64,000 nucleotides of DNA from SIG435 sp045530725 (GTDB lineage Bacteria; Bacillota; Clostridia; UMGS1810): positions 8,294 through 72,293 of the forward strand of contig JAZSCT010000034.1 in assembly GCA_045530725.1 (NCBI GenBank), read 5' to 3'. This document shows, one piece after another, positions 34,964-44,854 of the stretch (position 1 is the first letter of the stretch; each line of letters starts with the position of its first letter). The notes under the pieces were generated by a model that had not been told where the DNA came from, searched no databases, and saw nothing but the letters and a program-made list of their open reading frames with translations. A program made the position numbers and the translations under genes.

Positions 34964-35461
34964 TCAAATCCTTCTTATCCTATTTATCACTACAGATGCT
35001 ATTGCCCCTGTAAAGATGCCTGTGACAACACTTATTAAAGATAAATAAGAGAAATAATATATCATATTGAAACTTCCTGATATAACCATTGCCATAACAA
35101 CCTGACAAAGGTTGTGAAAAAACGCACCTGCAACGGAAACACCTATACAGGACACCTTATCAGCACATATTGTTTTTATAATATGCATGGAAAATACGCT
35201 TATTATTGCTGCAGGAAGGGAATACAACAAAGATGACATCCCTGAATACAGTAACCCTGTAAAGACCGTCCTTGAAACATTTACAGCCAATGCAGTCTTA
35301 AAATCAAACAGATACAAAACAACCAGGCATACAATGTTTGATATGCCGATTTTTGATCCCGGAAGCACATTGAAATTCAAAAAATTTGCCTCAAGAATTC
35401 CAAAAACAATTCCAAGAGCAGTCATAATTGCAGAAAATGTAATGGTTTTTGCTTTATTCAT
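34964..35461 (-). CDS. Gx transporter family protein (Hpre_diP_synt_I)
   Basis: 165 residues, about five membrane helices with the Gly-rich FNVLPGSKIGISNIVCLVVL motif of the Gx transporter / heptaprenyl diphosphate synthase component I-like family, an ECF-type S-component fold. Its ATG overlaps the preceding stop by one base (TGATG). The neighbouring NusG-II protein is its usual partner. Its substrate is unknown; an envelope isoprenoid role is speculative. Confidence 0.87.
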   Translation of the reverse strand: MNKAKTITFSAIMTALGIVFGILEANFLNFNVLPGSKIGISNIVCLVVLYLFDFKTALAVNVSRTVFTGLLYSGMSSLLYSLPAAIISVFSMHIIKTICADKVSCIGVSVAGAFFHNLCQVVMAMVISGSFNMIYYFSYLSLISVVTGIFTGAIASVVINRIRRI

Positions 35462-35841
35462 CAATATGTAACTGCATCGGGGTTATCCCCGTCTCCTACA
35501 ATCTCAATAACAAGTCTGTGAGGCAGACAGACTAATGATTGTCCTGGTTTATAAATTGGTTTGTCCTGTATTTCGACCTTTTGTACACAGTCAGAATATG
35601 TAACAGATACGCCATCTTTTGTGATAAGAATATGGTTTTCGCCATATTCATTATCTATTTTTATCACTTCGTCATCGGACACCATAGACAAATCAATCTT
35701 TCTTATTTCCTGTCCATTTACTTTTATAACACAGATACCCTTATCTGCATTATCTGAAAACGATGATGAAAAAATGAGACCTATTCCGCACAAAAGTGCC
35801 AAAGCAATTATTATAACATCAAAAATCTTAATTTTTTTCAT
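35461..35841 (-). CDS. NusG domain II-containing membrane-anchored protein
   Basis: 126 residues from ATG 35841: one membrane helix (KIFDVIIIALALLCGIGLIF), then an extracytoplasmic beta domain (GENHILITKDGVSVTYSDC...PGQSLVCLPHRLVIEI) matching NusG domain II proteins of Firmicutes. The frame extends further upstream, but AGAGGTG fits ATG 35841. It overlaps the U32 gene by 14 bases and the Gx transporter gene by one. Its function is not known. Confidence 0.85.
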   Translation of the reverse strand: MKKIKIFDVIIIALALLCGIGLIFSSSFSDNADKGICVIKVNGQEIRKIDLSMVSDDEVIKIDNEYGENHILITKDGVSVTYSDCVQKVEIQDKPIYKPGQSLVCLPHRLVIEIVGDGDNPDAVTY

Positions 35842-37933
35842 ATTCAAGAACACCTCTGTATAAATGACCTCTTGTGTATTCAAAGGTTGCTTTCTGACCT
35901 TTTGAATACATAGATATAATTTCCCTCACGGTGTTTTTATCTTCGGTGGTAAATACAAGTCTGATGGCAGAAACGCCTGTTTTCTCTATTTCATTAAGTC
36001 TGTCTCCCATATACACGGGAGCGCTGTTATAGACAGTATTCGTGCAGTTGAATTTCCTTGACATAACTGGGAATTCTTTACCCTTTCTGTCGAAAACCGA
36101 AAAGAACTTTCTGTCTTTACAGTTACATTTACCGTAATGTGTCTTAACAAGACAGTTTTCACTTGTCATAAGGGAAAGCCTACCGTATGCAATAATTTCT
36201 GTATCAACAAGAGAATTTAAGAAGCCTATCTGCCTTAAATTCATCTCAGGAGAAAGCACAACTGATTTAAAGTTAAATTTGCCATAGTAATTACAGGACA
36301 ATGAATTGGTAATATTAAGTCCATCATCGCCATAGAGAGTCTTTCCTTCACACAATTTAAGGTGACCTATATTGGAGATAGAAACACAATCCACACCCGA
36401 CAAATCTATTTTATCAGCAAACTTGTCCCTGATAATCACAGGAAGAGAAACAACAAGTCTGTCTTTGTGTAAAAGATAATATTCTCTGTCAAGGATGAAT
36501 TCTTCATATTCAAGGAATATCTTCTTGATTTCATTTACTTTAAGACATTCATTGAACTGTTCCCGTGTATTTACTTTGGCTCTTATTTCAAATGTTTTTG
36601 GTTGATTCTTTGAAGTTTTATAAGAAAATTCACCCTGTGACTCATTTCTTTTTAATTTTGTAATATTATTTTCAAGTATTTCTGTACAATATCTTCTTGC
36701 ATAATTGAAATCTTTTACAGGCACAAATGCATTATCATCAAAGTCTGCTTCAAGAGATTCAAGATAAAAGAAAGTATCTCCAAGTTTACTTATGGCTGAA
36801 TGTATCTTATCATAAGTCAAAGGTGCATTTTGTGCAATAGAAACCTTGTCGTCCAAAGTGATCTCTGATACATTTTCATCATCAAGCCACATTCTGAGCA
36901 TCAGTGGTTCTCCTACTTTTGCTCTTAAATGTGCATACACAGGTCTTCTTCTTTTCTCTCCCATCTTTGAGCATCTGTCAAGAAGTTCCTTTGGTATATT
37001 CTTATATACATCATCATTGTTCGATGAAATATTGACCATATGTGTACCTTTGTTGTCATCAAAATATCCTTCAGTAAATCCCGAACGGGAGAAAATCTTC
37101 TCTGCATCAAGATATTGTTCTTTAGAAATACCCTTTCCCTCTTTAAGTCCTGAATACATATCAGTAACAAAGGAAACATACTGACTGTTCTTCATTCTTC
37201 CTTCTATTTTTAGAGATTTCACTCCTGCTTTTTTGAGGAGTTCATATTTATTTGCAAGACAAAGGTCCCTGAGACTGAAAAGATATGAAGGATTCTTTGA
37301 AATATTTCCATCATAGTCTCTGAATCTGAAAGGCAGTCTGCAAGGCTGAGCGCACTCACCTCTGTTTCCGCTTCTCTGCCCTATTACACTTGACATAAGA
37401 CATTGTCCCGAATAACACACGCAAAGTGCCCCGTGAACAAACATTTCGATTTCTGCATCGGTGTTTTTGCATATATTCTCAATCTCGCCAAAAGATAATT
37501 CCCTCGATAATACAACTCTTTCAAATCCTTCATCATAAAGGATATTTACACCATCAAGAGAATGTATGGTCATTTGTGTACTTGCATGAAGTTTAAGGTC
37601 GGGAAAGTATTTCTTTGCAATTTCGGATACTGCCATATCCTGAATAATGATCGCATCGACACCAGAGTTGTATATATCCTTTAAAAATAAAAACAAATCC
37701 TCTATTTCTTCATCAAAAACAAGAGTATTTACAGTAATATATACTTTAGAGCCGGACAAGTGAGCATAGTTAATTGCTTCTTTTATTTCGTCCAAGGAAA
37801 AATTTGTTGCGTTTTTTCTTGCACCAAAGTTTTTGCCACCAAGATAAACTGCATCTGCTCCATTATCGACGGCACGTTTAAATGTATCAAGATCTCCTGC
37901 AGGAGATAAGATTTCTATATCTTTAGAATTCAT
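35828..37933 (-). CDS. U32 family peptidase-like protein (RlhA/TrhP type)
   Basis: About 701 residues. The N-terminal barrel begins EILSPAGDLDTFKRAVDNGADAVYLGG, and the U32 signature EMFVHGALCVCYSGQCLMSS is followed by GNRGECAQPCRLPF with conserved cysteines; a DUF3656-type C-terminal half continues. Members in E. coli hydroxylate rRNA or tRNA, so an RNA-modification role is more likely than proteolysis, but this is family inference. Start is uncertain: ATG 37933 or GTG 37945, neither with a clear ribosome site; coupling to zapA is likely. Confidence 0.88.
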   Translation of the reverse strand: MNSKDIEILSPAGDLDTFKRAVDNGADAVYLGGKNFGARKNATNFSLDEIKEAINYAHLSGSKVYITVNTLVFDEEIEDLFLFLKDIYNSGVDAIIIQDMAVSEIAKKYFPDLKLHASTQMTIHSLDGVNILYDEGFERVVLSRELSFGEIENICKNTDAEIEMFVHGALCVCYSGQCLMSSVIGQRSGNRGECAQPCRLPFRFRDYDGNISKNPSYLFSLRDLCLANKYELLKKAGVKSLKIEGRMKNSQYVSFVTDMYSGLKEGKGISKEQYLDAEKIFSRSGFTEGYFDDNKGTHMVNISSNNDDVYKNIPKELLDRCSKMGEKRRRPVYAHLRAKVGEPLMLRMWLDDENVSEITLDDKVSIAQNAPLTYDKIHSAISKLGDTFFYLESLEADFDDNAFVPVKDFNYARRYCTEILENNITKLKRNESQGEFSYKTSKNQPKTFEIRAKVNTREQFNECLKVNEIKKIFLEYEEFILDREYYLLHKDRLVVSLPVIIRDKFADKIDLSGVDCVSISNIGHLKLCEGKTLYGDDGLNITNSLSCNYYGKFNFKSVVLSPEMNLRQIGFLNSLVDTEIIAYGRLSLMTSENCLVKTHYGKCNCKDRKFFSVFDRKGKEFPVMSRKFNCTNTVYNSAPVYMGDRLNEIEKTGVSAIRLVFTTEDKNTVREIISMYSKGQKATFEYTRGHLYRGVLEYEKN

Positions 37934-37937
37934 ATTA

Positions 37938-38285
37938 TTAAGCACGTTCTTTGAGACTGTCGATAACCTGTCTCAAATAATCGTTTTCCTTTTCTAAAAT
38001 CATTAATTTGGTTCTTAGTTCTTCCAAAACTAGGTTGGTTTCTTTAAGTTTTGATTCGAACGCGGTTTCTACCTGCAATCTTTTGTGATATTCGTCGCTT
38101 ATGTTGACAGCAGAAAGAACTGCAAGGTTATAAGGAGAAAGTTCTTTGTTGTCAAGGGCAATCTCCTTGATTTTACAATCTACATATGCACACACTTCTT
38201 TTATATATTCTTCTGATTCAAATCCTGAAAAAGAATACTTATTGCCATGTATTTTCACATCTACAAGTTTTTTGTCCTGAGTCAT
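37938..38285 (-). CDS. zapA: Cell division protein ZapA
   Basis: 115 residues. The N-terminal beta-alpha domain (VDVKIHGNKYSFSG) leads into a long helix and a C-terminal coiled coil (about 65-113), the ZapA layout. It bundles FtsZ filaments. GGAG lies ten bases before the ATG. It heads the minus-strand envelope cluster and directly precedes the U32 gene, a standard clostridial pair. Confidence 0.9.
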   Translation of the reverse strand: MTQDKKLVDVKIHGNKYSFSGFESEEYIKEVCAYVDCKIKEIALDNKELSPYNLAVLSAVNISDEYHKRLQVETAFESKLKETNLVLEELRTKLMILEKENDYLRQVIDSLKERA

Positions 38286-38329
38286 ATCAACACATCTCCG
38301 TTTGTAATCAAAAATTCATCAAAAGCCAA

Positions 38330-38363
38330 ATTTGACGATTTGAAAATAATCAAATCGTCAAAT
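38330..38363 (-). terminator. Hairpin between DUF1858 gene and zapA
   Basis: ATTTGACGATTTGA (38330-38343) and its perfect complement (38350-38363), loop AAATAA. On the minus strand it is followed by only a modest U-rich tract. A TATAAT (38369-38374) lies just upstream, so it could be the terminator of the DUF1858 gene or a 5' leader hairpin of zapA. Confidence 0.6.
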
Positions 38364-38393
38364 AAGAAATTATAAACAAATTATCTTCAAATA

Positions 38394-38597
38394 TTACTTC
38401 TCAGCAAGGTAATTGTTGATCTTGTCAACCAATTCATCTGCATCCACGCCGTGAACAGCACAAGCCTCTTCTACTGTTTCTCCTGATGCTGAAGGGCATC
38501 CGAGACAATGCATACCGATTTCAAAAAAGAAAGGTGCTGTACCCTGATCAATCTTCAATACGTCCATAATAATAGTATCTTTTGTAATCTGTGCCAT
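38394..38597 (-). CDS. DUF1858 redox-disulfide domain protein
   Basis: 67 residues. IGMHCLGCPSASGETVEEAC carries the CxxC and following conserved Gly/Cys of the DUF1858 family, often fused to or neighbouring hybrid-cluster protein. It is presumably a small cytoplasmic redox or metal-binding protein. GGAGG is nine bases before ATG 38597. Single gene with a strong own promoter. Confidence 0.88.
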   Translation of the reverse strand: MAQITKDTIIMDVLKIDQGTAPFFFEIGMHCLGCPSASGETVEEACAVHGVDADELVDKINNYLAEK

Positions 38598-38662
38598 AAT
38601 ATATTCCTCCGTTAAATTAAAATTTATCACTTAATTTATATATTAATAAAATATACATATAT

Positions 38663-38691
38663 ATTATACGACATTTTTTAAAAGTTGTAAA
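38663..38691 (-). promoter_or_regulatory. Promoter of the DUF1858 gene
   Basis: Minus strand TTTACA (38686-38691), 17 bases, TATAAT (38663-38668). Confidence 0.85.
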
Positions 38692-38711
38692 GAGAATTTT
38701 GTAACTTTGAA

Positions 38712-39860
38712 CTATTTTTGTTTGACATAAACCGGTGACACCCTGTAATCGTCAGGACCTTCATCGGGATTGTCAATACAATAAGTGGAAAGTGCGGTAG
38801 CATTTACATCCCATTCAAGCATAATATCATCATCGGAGTAATCAGCAAGTTTGCTTATAACAGGTAAGGAGGATTTCTCCTTTATTTCTTTTATAAGTTT
38901 TCTGCCATTATCGTTAAAGGCAAGTAATCTTATGTATGAAAGTTCTGCATTTGTGTCAATGTTTAACATAGCGCATTTGACAAGACGTCGTATTCTGCTG
39001 ATGGTGTATCTCGACGTAACAGCATTATCATAGAATTTTTCAAGGCAATTTGAACCTTCAAGAGCCTTTTTGATTCTTATATTAAGACCTGGTTCAATAC
39101 CTTTTACACGAGAAAATTCAGAATCAGAAAGATTAGATATAACATAGCGGATTATGTTATACATTTTTTCTTCGTCATAAATCTTTGTATCATCTGTTAT
39201 TTTGTACGGAACAAGTTTTTCTGCATCGGATATTTTGCCCTCTAAAAGAAGTTTACGTATATAAGATGCCGACGCAAATTCACCATTTGCCATATCACTG
39301 TTATGCTCAACAGATTCTCTTTTTATGCAGTAAGGCAAAATATCAGACTTAATCCTATCAAGAGCACGTATATACGAAACACCTAGCATATCGTTTGCCT
39401 TAAGTTCTGTATCACACATCATTTTTAGTGACAAAGAGCAGGAAACGGGATATGATTTCCCCTGATCCATATACATACGAACATTACGATTATATTCTTC
39501 TGTCTCCGTGACACGGGCAACCTTTTTAAGCAGGTCAATATCCCCTGACTCCGAACCAAATGAAATACAATCCACAACACCAAGACTTTCGAGAAGTTTA
39601 ACTGCACCGTAAGAAAATATATCTGCTCCCTGAAGAACATAGTATTCAGGAAGTTCAATCACAAGATCTGCACCGTATCTTACAGAATCTTCTGCTCTTT
39701 TCCATTTATCAAAAATACATACTTCTCCACGCTGAGAAATGCTTCCGCTCATTACACACACCACATTGTGGCAGCCTGTCACCTCTTTTGCTTTCTCTAT
39801 ATGGAATTTATGACCATTGTGAAATGGATTGTATTCACAAATAATACCAACTGTTTTCAT
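38712..39860 (-). CDS. tmcAL: tRNA(Met) cytidine acetate ligase
   Basis: About 382 residues. The start MKTVGIICEYNPFHNGH has the HxGH nucleotidyltransferase motif, then CVMSGSISQRGEVCIFDKWK and ADLVIELP, the YlbM/TmcAL pattern. It activates acetate with ATP to make N4-acetylcytidine at the wobble base of elongator tRNA-Met. GGAG at 39868-39871 supports ATG 39860; the open frame runs further upstream without support. Confidence 0.94.
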   Translation of the reverse strand: MKTVGIICEYNPFHNGHKFHIEKAKEVTGCHNVVCVMSGSISQRGEVCIFDKWKRAEDSVRYGADLVIELPEYYVLQGADIFSYGAVKLLESLGVVDCISFGSESGDIDLLKKVARVTETEEYNRNVRMYMDQGKSYPVSCSLSLKMMCDTELKANDMLGVSYIRALDRIKSDILPYCIKRESVEHNSDMANGEFASASYIRKLLLEGKISDAEKLVPYKITDDTKIYDEEKMYNIIRYVISNLSDSEFSRVKGIEPGLNIRIKKALEGSNCLEKFYDNAVTSRYTISRIRRLVKCAMLNIDTNAELSYIRLLAFNDNGRKLIKEIKEKSSLPVISKLADYSDDDIMLEWDVNATALSTYCIDNPDEGPDDYRVSPVYVKQK

Positions 39861-39888
39861 ACAAAAACTCCAATTCGGTAAATGTTTA

Positions 39889-41247
39889 TCAGTTTTTGAG
39901 ACTGTGTATCGGTGCAGGGATTCTGCCACCTCTTGAGATAAATTTTTCACTTGAAAGCCCACTTACTTTCATAACAGGACCAGTTCCCAAAAGACCACCA
40001 AATTCAACCACGTCCCCTACTACCTTGCCAGGTGCAGGAATTACTCTTACAGCAGTTGTTTTGCAGTTTATCATACCGATTGCCGCCTCATCAGCGATGA
40101 TTGCTGAAATGGTGGATGCAGGAGTGTCCCCGGGTATAACAATCATATCAAGACCAACACTGCAGACACAGGTCATTGCTTCGAGTTTTTCCAAAGATAA
40201 AGATCCTTTCGTAACTGCGTCTATCATACCCGCATCTTCACTTACGGGAATAAATGCGCCACTAAGTCCGCCAACATATGATGAAGCGAAGACACCGCCT
40301 TTTTTCACAGCGTCATTGAGAAGTGCCAATGCTGCGGTTGTGCCGTGTGCACCGCATTGCTCGAGTCCCATTTCTTCAAGGATATATGCCACACTATCAC
40401 CGATTGCAGGTGTAGGGGCAAGAGACAAATCTACAATGCCATAAGGAACTCCAAGTCTTTTTGATGCTTCTTTTGCAACAAGTTGTCCCATTCTGGTAAT
40501 CTTGAATGCGGTCTTTTTGATAGTTTCGGAAAGAGTCTCAAAATCTCCGTCTTTTACCTTTTCCAAAGCGCATTTAACCACTCCGGGGCCGCTTACGCCA
40601 ACGTTTATAACACATTCTGCTTCGCCAACACCGTGAAAAGCACCTGCCATAAAAGGATTGTCCTCTACTGCATTTGCAAAAACAACAAGTTTTGCACATC
40701 CGAAGCCATCTGTATCTTTTGTAAGAGATGCAGTTTCTATTATGATATCACCCATAAGTTTGACAGCATCCATATTTATTCCTGCTTTTGTAGTGCCTAC
40801 ATTAACACTTGAACATACAAGATTTGTACTTGCCAAAGCCTCAGGGATGGATTTTATAAGGTTGATTTCGCTGTTTGTAAAGCCTTTGTGAACCAAAGCA
40901 GAATATCCACCGATAAAATTGACTCCTACTTCATTTGCCGCTTTGTCAAGAGTTTTGGCAACTTTTACAAAGTCTTTGGAAGAAAAATTTCTGCCTATAA
41001 GAGAAATCGGTGTAACGGAAATTCTTTTGTTGATAATAGGAATACCATATTCACTCTCGATATCTCTGCCTACCTTCACAAGATCTTTTGCTTTGGTAGT
41101 AATTTTTACATATATATCATTGCAAACCTTGTCAACATCTTCTCCTGAACAATCCAGAAGAGAAATTCCCATTGTAATCGTTCTGATATCAAGGTTTTCT
41201 TTTTCTATCATATGAATGGTTTCAAGTATTTCACCTGTATTGATCAT
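39889..41247 (-). CDS. UPF0210/DUF711 (PFL) family protein
   Basis: 452 residues. VNFIGGYSALVHKG, GAFHGVGEAECVINVGVSGPG and LAPTPAIGDSVAYILEEMGL are typical of the UPF0210 (formerly PFL-related) family. The fold and activity are not established to me. It pairs with the ACT-domain protein 21 bases upstream, a fixed association in Firmicutes and archaea, suggesting that the ACT protein senses a ligand for it. AGGAGGG precedes the ATG. Confidence 0.92.
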   Translation of the reverse strand: MINTGEILETIHMIEKENLDIRTITMGISLLDCSGEDVDKVCNDIYVKITTKAKDLVKVGRDIESEYGIPIINKRISVTPISLIGRNFSSKDFVKVAKTLDKAANEVGVNFIGGYSALVHKGFTNSEINLIKSIPEALASTNLVCSSVNVGTTKAGINMDAVKLMGDIIIETASLTKDTDGFGCAKLVVFANAVEDNPFMAGAFHGVGEAECVINVGVSGPGVVKCALEKVKDGDFETLSETIKKTAFKITRMGQLVAKEASKRLGVPYGIVDLSLAPTPAIGDSVAYILEEMGLEQCGAHGTTAALALLNDAVKKGGVFASSYVGGLSGAFIPVSEDAGMIDAVTKGSLSLEKLEAMTCVCSVGLDMIVIPGDTPASTISAIIADEAAIGMINCKTTAVRVIPAPGKVVGDVVEFGGLLGTGPVMKVSGLSSEKFISRGGRIPAPIHSLKN

Positions 41248-41268
41248 ATCATATCCCTCCTGATGTTC

Positions 41269-41538
41269 TTAGATTTTGTGCATAGAATTAAATATATCTT
41301 CGTGCTGCATGGTAACAGAAACACCAAGGTCTTCGCCACATGTGTGAAGTTTTGATACAAGAACGCTGAATTCTTCATTTGCATTTTTTGTATCTACTTT
41401 CATAAACATCGCAAATGTGTTGTCAAAAAGAGTCTGTGTAATATCGATAATATTCACATTGAGTTCTTTCAATGTATTGCTTACGCCTGCAATTATACCA
41501 ACTTTATCATTACCAAGCACCGTGATTATCGCTTTCAT
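41269..41538 (-). CDS. ACT domain-containing protein (UPF0237)
   Basis: 89 residues forming a single ACT domain: AIITVLGNDKVGIIAGVSNTL and VNIIDITQTL. Predicted amino-acid or metabolite sensor. Located between the rRNA methyltransferase gene and its usual UPF0210 partner. GGGGG precedes the ATG. Confidence 0.92.
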   Translation of the reverse strand: MKAIITVLGNDKVGIIAGVSNTLKELNVNIIDITQTLFDNTFAMFMKVDTKNANEEFSVLVSKLHTCGEDLGVSVTMQHEDIFNSMHKI

Positions 41539-41553
41539 TTCTTTTCCCCCGTT

Positions 41554-42300
41554 TTATTTCTTAAAATTTCTGTATCTAACTGCTTCATAAATCATAAGCG
41601 CCCCTGCAACAGATGCATTAAGCGACGTGATTTCGCCATACATAGGAATCTTTGTAAGGAAGTCGCATTTATCTTTTACAAGTTTGCTCATACCGAATCC
41701 TTCGGAACCAATTACAATAGCAATATTACCCGAAAAATCCTGATCATAAATCGTGGTTGTTCCGTCCATATCAGAGCCTATAACCCAGATATTGTTTTCT
41801 TTTAAGTAGTCAATGGTTTTCGCAATGTTTGTAACCTTTGCAACAGGGGTAAACTCTGTTGCACCTGCAGATGATTTTTCTGTAACAGGTGTAAGTCCTG
41901 CGGCGCGGTGTTTGGATATTATAACCCCGTCGGCTCCTGCAGCATTGGCAGTTCTGATAATAGCACCAAGATTGTGCGGATCGGCAATTTCATCTGCTAT
42001 GATAATGAAATTGTTTGTTCCTTTATCCTTTGCTGCATTAAGAATATCATCTACACTAACATAATCTTTTACGGGAGCAGTAGCAATTACGCCCTGATGA
42101 GAACCAGATTCACTCATTTCATCAAGTTTGACTTTCTCCACATAACTTACAGGGATTTTCATATCTTTTGCCATATTGACTATTTTTATAAGAGAGCCTG
42201 AGATTTCTCCCTTTTTGATATAAATTTTATCAATGGGACGCTTGGATTTCAAAGCCTCCATAACAGGATTACGTCCTTCAATTTTTCCTAAATTACTCAT
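41554..42300 (-). CDS. rlmB: TrmH-family RNA 2'-O-methyltransferase (RlmB-like)
   Basis: About 248 residues, SPOUT fold: an N-terminal substrate domain (IEGRNPVMEALKS), then IADEIADPHNLGAIIRTANAAG, VIGSEGFGMSKLV and IPMYGEITSLNASVAGALMIYE, the three TrmH motifs. It probably methylates G2251 in 23S rRNA as in RlmB, although TrmH-family substrate cannot be fixed from sequence alone. GGAGG is five bases before ATG 42300. Confidence 0.9.
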   Translation of the reverse strand: MSNLGKIEGRNPVMEALKSKRPIDKIYIKKGEISGSLIKIVNMAKDMKIPVSYVEKVKLDEMSESGSHQGVIATAPVKDYVSVDDILNAAKDKGTNNFIIIADEIADPHNLGAIIRTANAAGADGVIISKHRAAGLTPVTEKSSAGATEFTPVAKVTNIAKTIDYLKENNIWVIGSDMDGTTTIYDQDFSGNIAIVIGSEGFGMSKLVKDKCDFLTKIPMYGEITSLNASVAGALMIYEAVRYRNFKK

Positions 42301-42317
42301 CTTATCCTCCATATTGC

Positions 42318-42345
42318 AAAAAAGAGCACCTTTAAAAAAGTGCCC
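42318..42345 (-). terminator. Terminator of hom-lysC
   Basis: GGGCAC and GTGCTC arms (42324-42329 with 42340-42345) with an extended AT stem, followed on the minus strand by six U, just after the lysC stop. Confidence 0.8.
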
Positions 42346-42358
42346 TTTCAATCTGCAA

Positions 42359-43570
42359 TTATTTGCCCAATTCAAATTTGTCGTGAATAGCATTTACTGC
42401 TTTTTCAACATTGGCACTGCTGATAAGAACAGAAACCTTGATTTCGGATGTGGAAATCATATGGATATTGATGCCAGCATCATAAAGTGCTTCAAACATC
42501 TTGGCAGCAACACCGGGGTTATTTACCATACCTGCACCAACGATAGAAACCTTTGCAACATCTTCACTAACTTTGATTTCGTCATATCCAAGGAATTCCT
42601 GACTTTCTTCAAGAATTTTCTTTGCAACATCCAATGAAGATTTTTTCACTGTAAAACTGATATCTTTTTTGTTTTCTCTACCGATTGACTGAAGAATAAT
42701 ATCAACGTCAACATTGTGCTTAGCCATAAGTGAGAACACTTTGAAAGCAGCACCCGGTTCATCATCTATATTCACAAGTGCGATTCTCGCTACATCCAAA
42801 TCATGAGCAACGCCTTTTACAACCATTCTTTCCATCTTTTTGCCCTCCTTGACAATAGTACCTTCATGATCATTCATACTGTTTCTTACACACATATTAA
42901 CATTATATTTTCTTGACATTTCAACAGATCTGTTGTGAAGAACGCCTGCACCAAGACTTGCGAGTTCAAGCATTTCGTCAAATGAAACTTCATCCATCTT
43001 CTTTGCATCTTTTACAATTCTGGGGTCTGCTGTATAAACGCCATCAACATCTGTGTATATTTCACACATATCAGCATGAAGCGCTGCTGCAAGAGCAACT
43101 GCTGATGTGTCAGAGCCGCCTCTTCCAAGTGTTGTAATATCTTCATATTTGTTGATACCCTGGAAACCTGCAACAATGACAATATTGTTATGATCCAGTT
43201 CTTTTTTCACTCTTGAAGCCTCTACTTTTTTGATTCTGGATTTGGAATACTGACTGTCAGTTTCCATTCCTACCTGCCATCCTGTAAGAGATACTGCAGG
43301 ATAACCAAGTTCATGAATAGCCATTGCAAGAAGTGATATGGAAATCTGCTCACCTGTAGAGAGAAGCATATCCATTTCTCTTTTTGAAGGATTCTTGGAA
43401 ATTTCATTTGCTTTTTCAATAAGATCATCTGTTGTATCGCCCTGAGCAGACACTACAACTACAACTGAATTTCCATTTTTGTATGTTTCAACGATTCGTC
43501 TTGCAACATTAAAGACTTTGTCTTTGTCAGCCACAGAACTTCCGCCGTATTTCTGAACTATTAAACTCAT
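42359..43570 (-). CDS. lysC: Aspartate kinase
   Basis: 403 residues. KYGGSSVADKDKV at the N-terminus, GFQGINKYEDITTLGRGGSD and the VDGVYTADPRIV loop identify aspartokinase; two C-terminal ACT domains (about 265-400) indicate feedback control. It phosphorylates aspartate to start the Thr/Met/Lys branch. AGGAGG precedes the ATG; 16 bases after hom. Confidence 0.96.
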   Translation of the reverse strand: MSLIVQKYGGSSVADKDKVFNVARRIVETYKNGNSVVVVVSAQGDTTDDLIEKANEISKNPSKREMDMLLSTGEQISISLLAMAIHELGYPAVSLTGWQVGMETDSQYSKSRIKKVEASRVKKELDHNNIVIVAGFQGINKYEDITTLGRGGSDTSAVALAAALHADMCEIYTDVDGVYTADPRIVKDAKKMDEVSFDEMLELASLGAGVLHNRSVEMSRKYNVNMCVRNSMNDHEGTIVKEGKKMERMVVKGVAHDLDVARIALVNIDDEPGAAFKVFSLMAKHNVDVDIILQSIGRENKKDISFTVKKSSLDVAKKILEESQEFLGYDEIKVSEDVAKVSIVGAGMVNNPGVAAKMFEALYDAGINIHMISTSEIKVSVLISSANVEKAVNAIHDKFELGK

Positions 43571-43586
43571 ATATTCCTCCTGTTTA

Positions 43587-44801
43587 TCAAAGTACCTGAA
43601 TTACTTTTATAATATCTGATGAATAATTTCCGATTGCATCAAGCAAATCTTTTTTCATCATTTCTTTTGTCAATATACCGATTTCGTCGTGTTTTATATC
43701 TATTACTTTTTCTATCCCGATCAAAGATGAAAGAGAAGAAATATCCCTGTCAGTTGTCTTGAATGTGACAAGGAACTTAGCAACTGTTTCCTCTTCGGGC
43801 AAAATCTGAAGACTGCATTCAGGTGCCCAATATGAAGTATTGTGTTTGTGAGGATTTTCTGCAATATCCACAATATCCGCACATACAGCACTTGCGGTGG
43901 CAAGTTTACCTGCTCCATGTCCGTAAAACATTGTCTTGCCTACTGCATCGCCTTCCACCATTACTGCATTATAAACACCATTTACGCCTGAAAGAAGATT
44001 ATCTTTTGATACAACCATAGGTGAAACCTTAACGATACACTTATCATCATCGATTCTTTTGAAAAATCCGATAAGTTTGATCACACCATCAATTTCAGAT
44101 GCATACTCTATATCAGTAAGTGTGATGTCGGAAATACCTTTGGTATATACTTTATTATAATCAATTCTTTCGCCTGTTGCCAATGATGAAAGTATGGATA
44201 TCTTTCTTGAAGCATCGAAACCTTCTATATCAGCGGTAGGATCTTTTTCTGCATATCCGTTTTCCTGGGCTTCTTTTAGCGCGGTATCAAAGGACTTCCC
44301 TTTGGAAATCATCTGATTTAGAATAAAGTTTGTTGTCCCGTTAAGAATACCTGCGACTGAGATGATATTGTTTGCTGCAAAACATTGTGACATTGGTCTT
44401 ATAACAGGAATACCGCCGCCGACACTTGCTTCAAACAAATACTTAACACCCATTTCTCTGGCAATCTGCATTAACTCATGCCCATATGTAGCAACCAATT
44501 CTTTGTTGGATGTAACAACATTCTTTCCTGCAGAAAGCAAGCGCTTTGTAAAGTCATAAGCAGGATTAAGTCCGCCCATAACTTCTGCAACAACAGAAAC
44601 CTCAGAATCATTAAGGATATCCTCAAAATTCTTTGTGAAAAGTTCTTTTTCCGGATGATCGGGAAAATCTCTGATATCAAGAATATATTTAACGTCAATA
44701 TCTTTTCCTGTCTTTGTCATTATGGATTTTCTGTTATTTCTCAAAACTTCGTACACGCCTGACCCAACTGTGCCGAAGCCCATTATTGCCACTTTTACCA
44801 T
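43587..44801 (-). CDS. hom: Homoserine dehydrogenase
   Basis: 404 residues. KVAIMGFGTVGSGVYEVL is the nucleotide fold, VTSNKELVATYG carries the catalytic lysine, GTTNFILNQM and GYAEKDPTADIEGFDASRK the substrate site; a C-terminal ACT domain follows. It reduces aspartate semialdehyde to homoserine. GAGGAGG supports ATG 44801 rather than the longer frame. First gene of hom-lysC. Confidence 0.96.
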   Translation of the reverse strand: MVKVAIMGFGTVGSGVYEVLRNNRKSIMTKTGKDIDVKYILDIRDFPDHPEKELFTKNFEDILNDSEVSVVAEVMGGLNPAYDFTKRLLSAGKNVVTSNKELVATYGHELMQIAREMGVKYLFEASVGGGIPVIRPMSQCFAANNIISVAGILNGTTNFILNQMISKGKSFDTALKEAQENGYAEKDPTADIEGFDASRKISILSSLATGERIDYNKVYTKGISDITLTDIEYASEIDGVIKLIGFFKRIDDDKCIVKVSPMVVSKDNLLSGVNGVYNAVMVEGDAVGKTMFYGHGAGKLATASAVCADIVDIAENPHKHNTSYWAPECSLQILPEEETVAKFLVTFKTTDRDISSLSSLIGIEKVIDIKHDEIGILTKEMMKKDLLDAIGNYSSDIIKVIQVL

Positions 44802-44854
44802 AATGCACCTCCTCTTTTGTATCATAGGATGCAAAAATAATTGCACATCTAGAA

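Noticed and set aside
44802..44854. Lysine or threonine riboswitch or leader-peptide attenuator before hom-lysC
   Set aside because: The leader is about 47 nt, holds only a small hairpin, no runs of Thr/Met/Lys codons and no terminator.
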